A DNA stretch of 64,000 nt, taken from the NCBI GenBank assembly GCA_012103075.1, contig JAAVLQ010000003.1:310001-374000 (forward strand). Reading direction: 5' to 3'. This document shows, one piece after another, positions 1 through 11,102 of this stretch. The first letter of the stretch is position 1, and each line of letters opens with the position of its first letter. The position numbers were made by a program, and so were the translations under genes. This DNA is from Brucella cytisi (GTDB lineage Bacteria > Pseudomonadota > Alphaproteobacteria > Rhizobiales > Rhizobiaceae). Under the pieces are notes generated by a model that was given only the letters and a program-made list of their open reading frames with translations, did not search any database and was not told where the DNA came from.

Positions 1-348
1 TGAGAAACAGTTCAAGGCCGTAAAATCGGCGCTTGATCTGGCAATCGAAATCATCCGCCCGGCCTTGGCATCGGTGAACTGGATCAAAAATTGCAGGCCC
101 ATATAGCAGCACATGGCTATGGCTACGCTCATCATTCCGGACATTCTATCGGCACATCCGTCCATGAATGGCCACGGCTTGTCAGTTATGAAACAGAACG
201 TTTCCGCAAAGACACGGTTGTCATGGTGGAACCCACCGCCTTCGATCCGGACACTGGCGGCGTGCGGCTCGAATTCATGCTGCATGTGACAGAAAATGGC
301 TGCGAAGTGCTAACCGACTTCGAGCATCAGATGGTTATTAGCCACTAG
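1..348 (+). CDS. M24-family metallopeptidase (Xaa-Pro peptidase type), C-terminal part
   Basis: This is the C-terminal end of a pita-bread-fold metallopeptidase, cut by the window edge. The visible part has the family's metal and catalytic residues: the histidine block AHHSGHSIG, then VVMVEP (glutamate ligand) and RLEFMLHVTENG (second glutamate). These residues normally bind two metal ions that hydrolyse Xaa-Pro peptides or related C-N bonds. The upstream part (EKQFKAVKSALDLAIEIIRP) lies in another frame; one G seems to be missing near position 61. Its end overlaps the convergent LacI gene by 11 bases. The substrate cannot be told from this fragment. Confidence 0.8.
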
Positions 349-1383
349 CCCTGATCTTGAGTTCGAAACCGACATCGACAATTGTGTTTGTCGATGTTTC
401 ACCACGCATGGCTTCAAGCAAAAGCTCACCTGCCTGCCGTCCAATTTCCGCGGAAGGTACTGCAACTCGTCGTCAATGGCGGCAGCAGATGACGCGAAAG
501 TTCAAAGTCGCCGAAGCCGGTAATCGCAAGGCGTTGTGGCACCTTGATACCAATGCGTTGCGTCTCCAGAAGCGCGCCGGAAGCAAGAATATCGCGAAAA
601 CATGACAGCATCAGCTTCCGGATATTGAGCCAGCGCCCGTCTCAGAAGATCGACACCCGAAGCCATGGCAATCGGCATTTCAGTTGCCACCGTGATGCGT
701 GGCTTCTCATCCGGGAACTGTTGCTCCATTGTCGCTTTGAATGCGGCGCGGCGTTCAGCAGCCCGGCTGTCGCCCTTCCGAACCACACCGGCAAACACAA
801 TATAGCGCCGGCCCGTATTGATCAGATGACTGACCATCTCGGTGATCGCCGCCGTATTGGAAAATCCAACCAGCCGGTCAATCGGTTTGTCGGTAAAATC
901 CCAGCCCTCAACGACTGGAATTTCCGCACGTTTGAGCAATGCGACACCGCGCTTGCTATGGTGTGTGCCAATCAGAAAAACGCCATCCGGACGCCGCCCG
1001 AGGAGGCTGCGAATGATTTCTTCCTCGCGCTCCAGCCGGTAATCGGTATTGCCTAAAAATATCTGATAACCGGCCTGATGCAGAACGTCGGAAAAATGCT
1101 GGATCGTGTCAGCAAAGACAGATGCGGACAGCGTGGGTATGATCGCCGCAACCGTATTGCTTTTATGCGATGCAAGATGGCTTGCCGCGAGATTATGGAC
1201 GTAGTGCGTCTTCTCGATCGCATCCTGAATAAGCTTCCGCTTTTCAGGCATCACGGAATCTGGAAAACGCAACGCGCGCGAAACGGTCTGCATGGAAACC
1301 CCTGCAGCCGCAGCCACATCTGCCATGGTCACACCAGAACCTTTGCGGCGCTGCTTTCGCGGTGTTGAGGCTTCAACGCTCAC
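338..1383 (-). CDS. LacI-family transcriptional regulator (GntR/gluconate-repressor-like)
   Basis: DNA-binding repressor of the LacI family. Residues 18-40 form the helix-turn-helix (VTMADVAAAAGVSMQTVSRALR), followed by a periplasmic-binding-protein-like sugar-sensing domain (VAAIIPTLSASVFADTIQ, GNTDYRLEREEEIIRSLLGRRPDG split here as two stretches). The start is GTG at 1383, which overlaps the stop of the upstream lactonase gene by four bases (GTGA), so it is translationally coupled and probably the last gene of the leftward operon. Two frameshifts near 605 and near 465 shift the last third; the true C-terminus reads VGFELKIRASG and stops at 338. It probably controls its own operon. Confidence 0.85.
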
Positions 1384-2467
1384 AGATAGAACGGCCTGAC
1401 ACAGACGGGAGTGCCAATTTCGATGCGTTTGCCCGTATCGGTCAAATTTCCCGTCTCCTTATCGATTGCGAAGATCGCAATGCAATCTCCATTCTGGTTA
1501 GCGACCAGAAGCCAGTTTCCATCCGGTGTCAGCGTAAAATTACGCGGTGTTGCGCCACCCGTAAAGCTGTGACCGATATCAACGGGCTGCCATTTTCCTG
1601 ATCCACACGAAATGTAGTGATCGAGTCATGACCCCGGTTGGAACAATAAAGAAAACGACCATCGGGCGAGAGGTGAATATCAGCGCCATGCGACTCAACA
1701 TTCGCTGGCACTGTCGGCAAGGTCTGAACAAGGCGCATCTCATCGCCGTCACGCTCAATGAGCGAAACCGTGGAATTGAGTTCGTTGGAGACATAGACAA
1801 ACCGGCTATCAGGATGCTGTGCAATATGGCGAGGACCGGTGCCGGGTGGCGTCGCAACACTGCTCACCCGCTTGAAACTGCCATCACCATCCAGACGATA
1901 GGCAATGAGTTCATCAAGGCCAAGGTCGGCAGAAAGGAACATGCCGCCTTCCGGTGTTTCAACCACGCAATGCGTGTGGCTGCGTTCTTGCCGGTCGACG
2001 GCAGGGGCGGGCTTTCCCCGGTGACGAACGCTGTGTGCAACCGGCCCGAGGCTGCCGTCACGCAACACTGGCAATGCAACAAGCGATTGATCAGGCCCGC
2101 CAGATCCCATCACATAATTGGCGACAAGCACAAACTTTCCGTCCATTGTCACGGTATTATGTGCAGTTATGCTGCCTTGGGCACCCTGCTTGTTGAGATA
2201 AACAAGTTCACCCTTTTCAGCATCAAAGCGATAGGCACTGACCGTTCCCTCGTGCCAGCTGAACACTTCGGAATTTGCATAGATCACCCCTGTATCCGGC
2301 GCGACACTCAGGAATGTTGGATTGTCGACGGAAGATGTCGCGCATATATGCGATGCATCTCCTGTCGTCGTATCGAATGCGTAGATGGAAAGACCTTCGC
2401 CACGCGCACCCTGAAAATAAGGGGCTTCGCGATTAAGCGACCCAACCGCCAGATAAAGCTTCCTCAC
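1380..2467 (-). CDS. Lactonase, seven-bladed beta-propeller (6-phosphogluconolactonase-like)
   Basis: Lactonase-family propeller protein of about 360 residues. Recurrent blades are visible, for example LSVAPDTGVIYANSE, HPDSRFVYVSNELNSTVSL and LSPDGRFLYCSNRGHDSI. Members hydrolyse sugar lactones to aldonic acids. I place the start at GTG 2467, after GGAGGA with a four-base gap, because an upstream start would run into the SDR gene. A frameshift near 1590 moves the last blade to another frame; the true end is RPFYL and a TGA at 1380 overlapping the LacI start. In this operon it fits the step after a sugar dehydrogenase. The exact lactone is unknown. Confidence 0.85.
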
Positions 2468-2493
2468 GCATTCCTCCAATGCAAACTCTTTCC

Positions 2494-3260
2494 TTAATGC
2501 ATCACCCATCCGCCATCGACATTCAAGGTCTGCCCGGTGATAAATCCTGCTTCATCAGAGGGCAAGGAACATCAAAGCCGAAGCAATATCCCGCGATGAT
2601 CCGCGACGCTTAACAGCCTGATGCTCAAGCACGAATTTCGTATACCCTTCTGGGTCGGGGTGGATTTTCTCGGCATCTGTTGGAAATGCGCCCGGAGAGA
2701 TTGCATTGACGGTAATGCCATAAGCGCCGAACTCGCGTGCCCGCGCGCGCGCAAGCCCGATGAGCGCGCCCTTTGATTGCACATAAGGTGACAGGAGTGC
2801 CCAGCCGCCATAGGCAGTCACGCTGGCGATATTGATAATACGACCCCACCCCTTTTCACGCATATGCGGCAGCGCCACCTGAACGCAGACAATGCCCGCA
2901 TCGACATTGATGTGCTGCACTTTCTGCATTTCCTCAAGTGTATAGTCTTCAAACGACTTGGATGGATAAATCGCAGCATTGTTGATCACGATATCAAAGC
3001 CACCGGCCTCGCGACTAATTGCCTCCAATGCAGGTCGAAGTGCCTGCAAATCCGACAGATCGAGCGCGTGGATCGAAAGTCCGCTAAGCCCCTCTGCCTT
3101 GCCTTTCAGTTCCTCAATCTTTCTCGGATCATGATCGATAGCCACAACCCGCGCGCCAGCGCGCAGAAAAATTGAGCGTAGTTTCAAGACCGAGGCCACC
3201 GGCAGCACCCGTGTAGAGAATGGTTTTGCCTGCAACGGAAAACGGCGGTGATGCGGTCAT
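2494..3260 (-). CDS. SDR-family oxidoreductase
   Basis: Classical short-chain dehydrogenase of about 255 residues with NAD(P) binding at TGAAGGLG near the N-terminus, the NNAAIYP motif, and the catalytic Ser-Tyr-Lys set in IASVTAYGG and SPYVQSKGA. The C-terminus is GFITGQTLNVDGGWVMH, typical of the family. Start ATG 3260 overlaps the stop of the DUF4432 gene (ATGA). Two indels, near 3180 and near 2575 (one extra C), break the frame. It likely oxidises or reduces a sugar or sugar-acid hydroxyl in the operon's pathway; the substrate is not readable from sequence. Confidence 0.88.
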
Positions 3261-4440
3261 GAGCGGCCTCCAATAGCAACGTGATTGCCGGATGGCACCG
3301 GATAATACTCTATTGGCTGTTTTGCGATTGCAGCAATGCGTGTTTCTGTTTCCGCGATGCTCGCTGCATCACCCAGAATACGGAACGTACTGTCGTAACA
3401 ACGCTCTTCGCCGTGTTCGAGCCAGATCAGCTCGCCGCGGTCGTGTGCTGCGCCATGTCCCAAAACGTGATTGGTCGCAGGTTCGATTCCAAGCGCATAA
3501 TGCCCGGCCTGCAGATTCTGCCACTCATACATGCAAGGGAACTGATCCTTGCGGGTAACGACTTCAAAGCCGATACCCAGCTTGTCATTGACCAGCGCGA
3601 CCGGCACTTCGCCATTGGCATCAGAGCCCATTTCATGCTGCCAGACCTGCTCATGAAACTTCATCTGCGGAGCAGGCAGCGTACGATAGCCGACGCCCTG
3701 CTTTTTGTAGTCTTCTCCGGCATGTGCCGCCCAAAACCACATCCCTGACAGGCGCCAGATAACGTGAACCTTCGGCCAAAACGGGATGACCGACATTGAT
3801 GTGATAGCAGTACATATGTGGAGTGCGATAGAAACCGCGATTGATCACGCGATCCGTCAGCTTGATATCGTTTGTACCGGCCTTGATTTCGATGCGGCGT
3901 GTCAGTTCGAGATGCTCACCGAACACGGTTCCCTGTGTGACGACACCCTCGCACCAGAGATAACATTCGTCGCCTTCCCAGCGCTCACCATAGCCAGTCA
4001 GTTTTGCAGGAATAGTCCCAACACGGCCATGAATGGAGTGCTTGATCGTCTGGCGCGGCTTGTAATTATAATGGTCCGCTGCCTCCTCATGCATGAAGAG
4101 GATATGGTCAAGACCGCACGTAACCATCATGCCGGAGAAAGACCGCATCCAGCCAAGACCGCCCTCGCCCTCATATTCATGCAATCCCGGATGGCGGAAA
4201 CCGGACGGCGAGTGCCAGCCGATGGCCATGCCGCGATAGTCGCAGTCAGCAATATCGAGTGCGCGGTCAACCAGAACGGTAAAGCGCAAGCCAGTGCCGG
4301 AACGGAACTCCAGCATTCTTATGCCGCGCTCCAACCCGTCTTCGAGCACCATAAGGCGAACGCCTGCAAACTGAGCAAAAGAGCCACTGCTCGCGGCGAT
4401 GTCGCGACGCGACCTCGCCTCTCTCCAAAAGCTTCACCAT
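3257..4440 (-). CDS. DUF4432-family protein (aldose-1-epimerase-like fold)
   Basis: About 390 residues of the DUF4432 family, related to galactose mutarotase-like beta-sandwich proteins that act on sugar anomers. Recognisable stretches are FTVLVDRALDIADCDYRGM, MVTCGLDHILFMHEE, TPHMYCYHINVGHP and HYALGIEPATNHVLG; the conserved histidines fit a mutarotase-like pocket. Start ATG 4440 (MVKLLERGEVA) follows AAGG. Frameshifts lie near 4390 and near 3740. It lies between the TIM-barrel isomerase and the SDR gene and ends on the SDR start. A role in sugar epimerisation is inference from fold and context. Confidence 0.8.
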
Positions 4441-4544
4441 TTTGACACCTTGAATGCTGCGGCATACAGCCATTTCAATCAAAAGGCGGCCAGTGTCCAA
4501 ACACTTGTTTATAGCACCAGCCGCTCCACCTCGCCCGGGTGGTA

Positions 4545-5455
4545 TTAAAGTCCCTGCGCGCGCAGCTTTCCGTCGAGGAACTTCTTCGCGCGTGGCACAT
4601 CGGCCTCATCGAGATGTTCGATGATCATCGGAATATTTGGATGCTTCTGCGCAAGGCGCTTAAGGTATAGGTCGTAGTTTAGCGAACCGAGACCCGGCGC
4701 TGGCAGTTCGATTTCGCCAACGCCACGGAAAGTATGGCTTTCAAGGGCATCGGCGTCGCCGATATCCGCATGTTTTTCAGTCTTGTCATCGCCGGAACGT
4801 TTGACATCCTTGGCATGACCGATTTTGATCTTGTCGCTCAACGTATCGAACACGGTTGAGAATTTCATCCATCCGGTCGATATTGTGCGTTTCAAAATAA
4901 TTGGTTGGGTCCATCAGCAGGCCAAGGCCCGGATGATCGACCTGCGCAAACATTTTCACTGTTTCCTCGACCGAACCGACGACGTTGTTCACATAAGTTT
5001 CGAGCAGGAACATTGCGCCGTGATCGTAAGCAAACTGCGACAGATCAGCGATGACCTTGCGGCATTCTTCAAAACCTTCTTCGGTCTTGTTCTTCGGGTG
5101 ATGAACCCAGTCGGATTGGGTATTGTAAGTACCGGTTTCCGAAATCACATAAGGCGTGCCGAGATACTGTGCATGGCGGATAATCTCTTTGAGATAGCCC
5201 ACGCGACGCTCGCGCTCTGCCTTGTCGGATGAATGATGTTCGTATAACCGGAAATGCAAGAAATCGGCAGATTGTGATCGCGAAATGTCTCGCGGATTTT
5301 AATGCACTTGTCCTTTGTGATCTGCCCCGCGCTCAGATCAATATCTTTGAAATGCATGTCCAGCTGGACCGTATTGAAGTCAAGTGCACGGATTTTTTAG
5401 CTGTTTCCTCAAGCGAATAAGGGAAATAGCCGCTGAAAATACCCACCTGCATCAT
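4545..5455 (-). CDS. Sugar phosphate isomerase/epimerase (xylose-isomerase-like TIM barrel)
   Basis: AP-endonuclease-2/xylose-isomerase-like TIM barrel of about 300 residues. The metal-ligand positions of the family can be seen: glutamate in YVISETGTYN, aspartate in LLMDPTNYFE, histidine in KIGHAKDVKR and glutamate in MIIEHLDEADV. Start ATG 5455 (MMQVGIFSGYFPYS) follows GGGAGGG by eight bases. At least three indels (about 5395, 5225, 4845) split it. Family members isomerise, epimerise or dehydrate sugars and inositols. The gene follows the Gfo/Idh dehydrogenase, a pairing common in inositol and keto-sugar pathways. Confidence 0.85.
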
Positions 5456-5536
5456 GATCGAAACCCTCCCGTTAAGATTATTTGTTAATGCGCATCTTTC
5501 CCGAAAACCGCTTTGCTCTTTTTGGGATGTGCTCGT

Positions 5537-6627
5537 TTAATTGATTGATATCTCGGACAATTTGACAGTGCGGCCTTCATCGATCGACTTGTAGCCAGCC
5601 TCAATGAGTGCGACCGTCTTGACATTGTCCGCCACTGAAAGTGCTGGCGGTTCGCCAGACTGAATGGCGTATTGCAGCTGCTCCATCACACCGATAAAGG
5701 CGTGCGGGAACCACATGGTTTCCCAATTCGGGCTCACCCATTTGCCGCCTGTCGTCTTTCTGGAGGCATAAGTCAGCGTTGATGGCGAACCATCCGGCCA
5801 GCCAATCGTGCCCTGTGCCACACCATCCGTACCCTCGACCCGCCATTTGATGTAAAATCGCTGTCAAAGCCCTCTTCGCGCGGCCCCGACCAGACGTCTT
5901 CCATTGAAACAGCCATCACACCGCTCGGGAACATCAGCGTTGAAACGGTGATACCGTCCTTGTGTTCAAACTGAGTGCGGGGGTCAGTGCGCGTCAGCGT
6001 GGTGATGGTGTCAGGTTCACCAAACAGGAAGCGCAGCACGTCGAGATGATGCACGCTCATGTTAGACAGCGTCAGGCGGTCATAATCTTCGAGAAACCCC
6101 TGCCAATGCGGGATGGCACGCATCTCGATTGTCGCCATGACAGGCGCGCCAAGCTCACCCTTATCGAGAATTTGCTTCAATACGCGCATCGACTGGTCGT
6201 AGCGCATGTTCTGATTAACCGAGAGGATTTTGCCAGCCTTCGCTGCTTCATCGCGAAGCGCAATGGCCTCATCAAGCGTCAGAGCCAGTGGCTTTTGGGC
6301 GAGAATGCCCTTGATATGTGGCTGCGCGAGCGCTTTGCGAATGAGCGCAGGTTGCTGATCCGGCGGATAAGCAATATCGATGATTTCTATATCTTCGTCG
6401 CCAATCAGCGCTTCTGGCATGTCATGCACTGTGGCGATACCCCAGCGCGCGGCGACCTCTTCGGCCTTTGCCTTGGTGCGTGAGGCGATTGCGGCGACCG
6501 TAAAGCCCGCTTCCTTATAGGCAGCAAGATGACACTCGGCCATGATCATGCCTGCGCCGATACAGCCGATTTTGAAATCCCGAGCCCGCACCTGCGGATC
6601 AGGCATAAAGCCCCGCGCTTCGCTCAT
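5537..6627 (-). CDS. Gfo/Idh/MocA-family oxidoreductase
   Basis: NAD(P)-dependent sugar or inositol dehydrogenase of about 363 residues and first gene of the leftward operon. The Rossmann dinucleotide motif GCIGAGMIM is at about residues 21-29. The family's usual EKP motif is QKP here (GILAQKPLALT), an odd change in a position that normally helps catalysis. The C-terminal domain carries MSVHHLDVLRFLFGEP. Start ATG 6627 follows GGGAGG; a longer reading frame upstream has no site. One frameshift near 5860. It probably oxidises the incoming sugar before the lactonase and isomerase steps. Confidence 0.87.
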
Positions 6628-6765
6628 TGCATCCTCCCATTGTACTTCGGGCCAACATCTCATCGAAAGATCGACCAACAAGCCCGCCTCATTCGAGGAC
6701 AATGCCAACCTCCATTGGCAGCTTGAGGATTAATGAAGATTCAATGCGGCAGTGTCAACATCATA

Positions 6766-6788
6766 TGAAATCATTTTCCATCATTTCA
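6766..6788. promoter_or_regulatory. Candidate LacI-type operator, imperfect dyad
   Basis: The arms TGAAATCAT and ATCATTTCA match as an inverted repeat at eight of nine bases around a TTTCC centre. It lies between the divergent Gfo/Idh operon and the LacI regulator. A 17-base core, ATCATTTTCCATCATTT, recurs at 6951-6967. Confidence 0.5.
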
Positions 6789-6950
6789 CATCGTAATTGA
6801 TCAATTTTCTAATTACTCTTCTGAATTTCAACGTCCATATATAAATCAATGATGTTTTTTGATGGCTTTACATCACATCAGAGCCGATTTCATAAGGAAA
6901 ACCGATGGCCATGACACAACAAGCCTTGCATCTTGCACAAATCGAAATAC

Positions 6951-6967
6951 ATCATTTTCCATCATTT
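6951..6967. promoter_or_regulatory. Second copy of the candidate LacI operator core
   Basis: An exact 17-base repeat of the core at 6770-6786, lying just upstream of the ribosome site and TTG start of the LacI gene. Two sites about 180 bases apart would suit looping repression of both divergent units. This is inference. Confidence 0.45.
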
Positions 6968-6983
6968 TGATAAGGAGTGTGAT

Positions 6984-7996
6984 TTGCGTTCCACGGTGAG
7001 TGACATTGCCAGAACAGCGGGCGTTTCCAGCGCCACGGTCGATCGCGTATTGAACAACCGCGAAGGCGTGAAAAAGCGCACGCGTGAAATCGTCCTCGAA
7101 GCCGCGCGCAATCTTGGCTATCTCCCCGGCAGCGGGCCGCTCGGAAATACCACCGACCGCATCAAACTGGACTTCGTTCTGCCAGCGGGCACAAACACCT
7201 TCATTGCCAATCTTCGCGACCAGATCGTGAGGCAAGCAGCCTTGAGGCCTGAAATCGAGCTTACAATCCATAGTGTCGAAGGCTTCAATCCCGATACGCT
7301 TGCGCGCGCCCTTGAAGACCTCAAGGGACAGTCACAAGGCGTTGGCGTGATTGCACTGGATCACCCCACCGTGCGTGAGGCCATGCGCGCACTAGCTGAA
7401 TCCGGCGCCCATATCGTCACCATCGCCTCTGACATTCTGCATGTGCCACGCGTCGGCTATATCGGCATCGATAACCGTGCAGCTGGCCGCCTCGGCGGCT
7501 ATATTCTCGGTCGCTTTCTGGGCCAGCGCAAAAACAAGATCGCGCTTTTGCCGGATCACTTTCCTATCGCGGCCACGAAGAGCGCGAAATGGGCTTTCGT
7601 CGCGTCATTGCGGAAGAATTTTCTCAACTGAATATCGTTGAACTGAACGAAATCGAAGACAGCCGTGAAAAAGCCTACTCAGAAACCATAGCTTTGCTTA
7701 AACGCCACCCCGACCTTGCAGGTATTTATAATCTCGGCGCTGGCAATCAGGGTATCGGGCAAGCGCTGATGGATTCAGGCAAAACAGATTCAATTATTTT
7801 CATCGGGCATGAACTGACAGAAGGCACCAAGCGACTTCTGTTGAATGGTACGATGGATGCCGTCATTGACCAGAATCCGCGCGTGGAAGCGCGTGAGTCA
7901 CTGACCATTTTGATGAGCAGCATCAAAGGTCAACCTTTCGACCATCATCCACCACGCGTCCAAGTAATATTTAAGGAAAACATTCCAGAATTTTAG
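6984..7996 (+). CDS. LacI-family transcriptional regulator
   Basis: Repressor of about 337 residues. The helix-turn-helix STVSDIARTAGVSSATVDRV begins at residue 3 if the start is the TTG at 6984, which follows AAGGAG by six bases; an ATG at 6933 would add 17 unlikely residues. The ligand domain resembles periplasmic sugar-binding proteins (VGYIGIDNRAAGRLGGY, IYNLGAGNQGIGQAL). A frameshift near 7555 separates the two halves. It is divergent from the Gfo/Idh operon and probably regulates it through the repeated sites at 6766 and 6951. Confidence 0.85.
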
Positions 7997-8645
7997 AACA
8001 ATTGTTATTTCTGGCAACTTCCAAAAGATAACTCATTTCAACATGCAATACTATTGTGCTTTAATATCGGAAAATATTGATTTACGGCCCACAATATACC
8101 CGGCATATTCTTATTTTTCAGGCGCGAAGCAATCCGATATCTGGAATAGTACACACTAAAGCTAATTGAACAATCTTGCAATGCACTAATTTCCAGTCAA
8201 AATTCTTGGCGATTACCTCTCGCCATGAACAAAATGGCCCATTTTGCCTTGAAAGGATACGGACCATCGACCCGTTCGCATGCTTGGCTAAGTATCTGAG
8301 CAGATAGGAAAATACTGTTAGTAACTTCCAATGCCTCACTTTCGAAAGCGCTGATCGAGTTCGAACTTTTTCCCGCGTCCTATACAAGATTCATTCCGGT
8401 ATCAGTAAACTCTGGTTGTTCATCTAACAAAAAGAGCCTCGCATCTGGACAAACATCGCGAAACCCAATGTCGGTCAAAACCCAAACTATGACAAAATGG
8501 CCGTCGATGCATTTTCCAAAGCAATGGACTGTTGGCTTTCAGCTAGATTTCAAAATAATTATTTCGGGTTTCTGACATTCCGCTCACAGGGCAAATAAAG
8601 TTCGATAGGATCCGATGTTGGCGGCTTCAACAACGATAGAGAAGC
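7997..8645. other. Stretch without a recognisable gene
   Basis: About 650 bases between the LacI gene and the convergent aldehyde dehydrogenase gene. The base composition is more AT-rich than around it. A leftward open frame of 89 codons (8118-8387) and a short rightward one near 8450-8600 resemble nothing I know. I see no hairpin or repeat worth reporting. Confidence 0.5.
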
Positions 8646-10167
8646 TTACTCAAAATCCGTCGGCAGCACATCGGCTGGGATGTTCTGATAGCTGACGGGC
8701 CGCAGGAAGCGGCGCATGGACATGGTTCCAACACTGGTTGCGCCGAAGTTGGTGCTGGCGGGGTAGGGGCCCCCATGAACCATAGAACCGACTACTTCCA
8801 CGCCGGTCGGAAAGCCGTTTGCCAGAACCCGTCCGGCCTTGCGTTCAAGAACTGGCAATAGCTTGCGGGCGTCAGCTGCATCGTCCCTGTCCATATGCAA
8901 GGTTGCTGTCAGCTGGCCTTCAAGGCCCTTGGCCAGATGTACCATGTCATCGACCGACTTCACGCGAACGACGATGCCGAGCGGACCAAACACTTCTTTG
9001 CCGATGGTGTGATCGCTGAGGAAAGCGTCGCCGGTCGTCTCATAGAGATTGGGCGAAGCTTCGCGGCCCTTGCTTTCTGTGGTCAGCACCGCTTTGACGG
9101 AGTTACGGCTGTCGAAATGTACCTTGCCATCCTGATAGGCCCCGGCAATGCCGTCGGTCAGCATGACCTGCGGCGCAACCTTTCCAAAGCACTGCGGGTG
9201 GACTGCACAAAGCTGTCGGCGTCCGATCCGTCGATAACCACGGCGATGCCCGGATTGGTGCAGAACTGACCGGCACCCATGGTCAAGGACGCGGCCCAGC
9301 CTTCGCCCAGCGACGGCGCGCGGGTTTTCATGGCTTCCGGCAGCAGGAACATCGGATTGACCGAGCCAAGCTCGCCGAAGAAAGGAATCGGTTCCGGGCG
9401 TTGTGCGCAAAGATTGAACAAGGCACGACCACCGCCAAGCGAGCCAGTAAAGCCGACAGCCTTGATCAGCGGATGCGTGACGAGCGCCTCGCCGACCTTG
9501 CAATCTCCACCCGGATGAGGCTGAACACACCTTTCGGCATGCCGGTCCGGTAATAGCGGCTAGAATGGCATCAGCGACGATTTCGCCGGTTCCCGGATGC
9601 GCAGAATGGCCCTTCACGACCACCGGGCAGCCTGCGGCGAGGGCCGCTGCCGTGTCGCCGCCAGCGGTGGAGAAAGCGAGCGGAAAGTTGGATGCGCCGA
9701 AAACTGCAACCGGGCCGATCGGGCGCTGCATCAGGCGGATTTCCGGGCGCGCTGCGGGCTTGCGGTCAGGCAGGGCTTCATCGACGCGACGATCCAGATA
9801 GTCACCCTTGCGGATATGGCTGGCAAAAGGCGAAGCTGGCTGGTCGTGCGTCCACGCTCGCCTTGCAGACGGGCAACTGGCAAACCGGTTTCCTGCGTGC
9901 CGATTTCGGTAATGGCCTCCGCACGCGTTTCGATCTCGTCGGCAACGGCTTCCAGAAAAAGTGCGCGTTCTTCACGGCTCTTGTAACCATAAGTCCAAAA
10001 CGCATCTTCCGCTGCCTCGCAGGCGCGCGCCACGAGAGTGGGCGTGCCGACTGCGAATTCATGCGATGGACCCGTCGCCGGTGTCGAGGCAAAAGTCGTC
10101 TCCCCGCAACCCATTCACCCGCGATCAGATGGCGTCCGTGGGGCTTAAAATTCATTGTCATTTCCAT
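8646..10167 (-). CDS. Aldehyde dehydrogenase, 2,5-dioxovalerate (alpha-ketoglutarate semialdehyde) type
   Basis: NAD(P)-dependent aldehyde dehydrogenase of about 507 residues. The catalytic glutamate is in FFGELGSVNP and the catalytic cysteine in GAGQFCTNPG. MQRPIGPVAVFGASNFPLAFSTAGGDT (given in parts: PIGPVAVFGASNFPLA, STAGGDTAAALAAG) and the end MRRFLRPVSYQNIPADVLP are typical of enzymes that oxidise alpha-ketoglutarate semialdehyde to alpha-ketoglutarate. At least four frameshifts (about 10100, 9790, 9530, 9190). It is divergent from a FadR-type regulator and kdgD, whose product releases exactly this semialdehyde, which supports the substrate. Confidence 0.85.
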
Positions 10168-10299
10168 TTCTGATGAACTAGTAAGGTTATAATATGTATT
10201 TGGATATGATCGTCAATACATCATATGTCTTTCATAGGCAGTCTTGTTCTACGCAATCAGAATTGCTAAACGATTGAAGCACAACCAAGGAAGTTTGCA

Positions 10300-11025
10300 G
10301 TGACGAACAAAGACAAGGACACATCCCGTTCAGCTGGTAATCTCGTCGCCAAAGTGAGTGAACAGCTGCGGCGATCCATACAGTCAGGCGAAATAACGCC
10401 CGGGACGAAGTTGCCCAGCGAAGCACGGCTTACTGAATCCTTTGGCGTCAGTCGCACGGTCATTCGCGAAGCGATCGCAGCCTTGCGGGCCGACCGGCTG
10501 GTGGAAGCAAGACAAGGTGCGGGTGTCTTTGTGCTCGAGCCGCAGCCGCCGGAAACAGTTCCTTTCCAAAACCTTGATTATGAGCGCGTTTCTTCCGTCA
10601 TAGAACTTCTGGAACTGCGAACCGGCGTGGAAGTCGAGGCTGCGGGACTTGCCGCCTTGCGTCGTTCGCCGCAACAGGAAGAAGCCATCATCAATTGTCA
10701 CAGGCAGGTTCTGGCCTGCCTCGAATCCGGTCAATCCACAAGCGAGGCAGATTTTGCCTTGCATCTTGCCATTGCAGATGCCGCCAACAATCCGCGCTTC
10801 CGCGAGTTTCTGGCAATGATCGGCAGTGGCGTCATTCCCCGTGCAGCACTTCAGTCGGGTGTAGACACCAGTTCCGGTGATTATATCGCCCATTTGCATA
10901 GGGAACACGCGCAGATCATAGAGGCTATATTCAACGGTGACGAAAACGGTGCCCGTGACGCCATGCGCCGACATTTGAAGGGCAGCCAGTCCCGCTATCG
11001 GGCCATTCTGCAGAGAGCACCATAA
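10300..11025 (+). CDS. FadR-family (GntR/FCD) transcriptional regulator
   Basis: Intact 241-residue regulator. Winged-helix residues 15-75 contain SGEITPGTKLPSEARLTESF and GVSRTVIREAIAALRADRLV; the C-terminal FCD ligand domain has the metal-type residues in FALHLAIADAANNPRF and HREHAQIIEAIFNGD. Start is GTG 10300 after AAGGAAG. It stands between the dehydrogenase and kdgD and likely controls both in response to a sugar acid. It is one of few long genes here without a frameshift. Confidence 0.9.
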   Translation: MTNKDKDTSRSAGNLVAKVSEQLRRSIQSGEITPGTKLPSEARLTESFGVSRTVIREAIAALRADRLVEARQGAGVFVLEPQPPETVPFQNLDYERVSSVIELLELRTGVEVEAAGLAALRRSPQQEEAIINCHRQVLACLESGQSTSEADFALHLAIADAANNPRFREFLAMIGSGVIPRAALQSGVDTSSGDYIAHLHREHAQIIEAIFNGDENGARDAMRRHLKGSQSRYRAILQRAP

Positions 11026-11026
11026 C

Positions 11027-11040
11027 TTATAATATAAATT
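11027..11040. promoter_or_regulatory. Shared AT-rich motif before kdgD (also before the ALDH/GntR divergence)
   Basis: The sequence CTTATAATATAAATT here and GGTTATAATATGTATT at 10185-10200 share TTATAATAT. It contains a perfect TATAAT and could be a promoter -10 element or a binding site of the neighbouring FadR-type regulator. I found no good -35 at normal spacing, so the role is open. Confidence 0.3.
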
Positions 11041-11102
11041 GTTGACACTTATCATCTGAGTCGGGTAGGTCCTATGTGTAGTTTTCCAGAAGGGATCGAC
11101 AC

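Noticed and set aside
1628..2497. A 289-codon plus-strand open frame over the lactonase gene.
   Set aside because: It is antisense to a clear beta-propeller enzyme and resembles no protein.
4065..4080. A further near-copy of the TTGTAATTACAA palindrome (TTGTAATTATAA).
   Set aside because: It lies inside the DUF4432 coding sequence, is imperfect, and is far from any related promoter.
8118..8387. An 89-codon leftward frame.
   Set aside because: No usable start signal and no similarity that I recognise.
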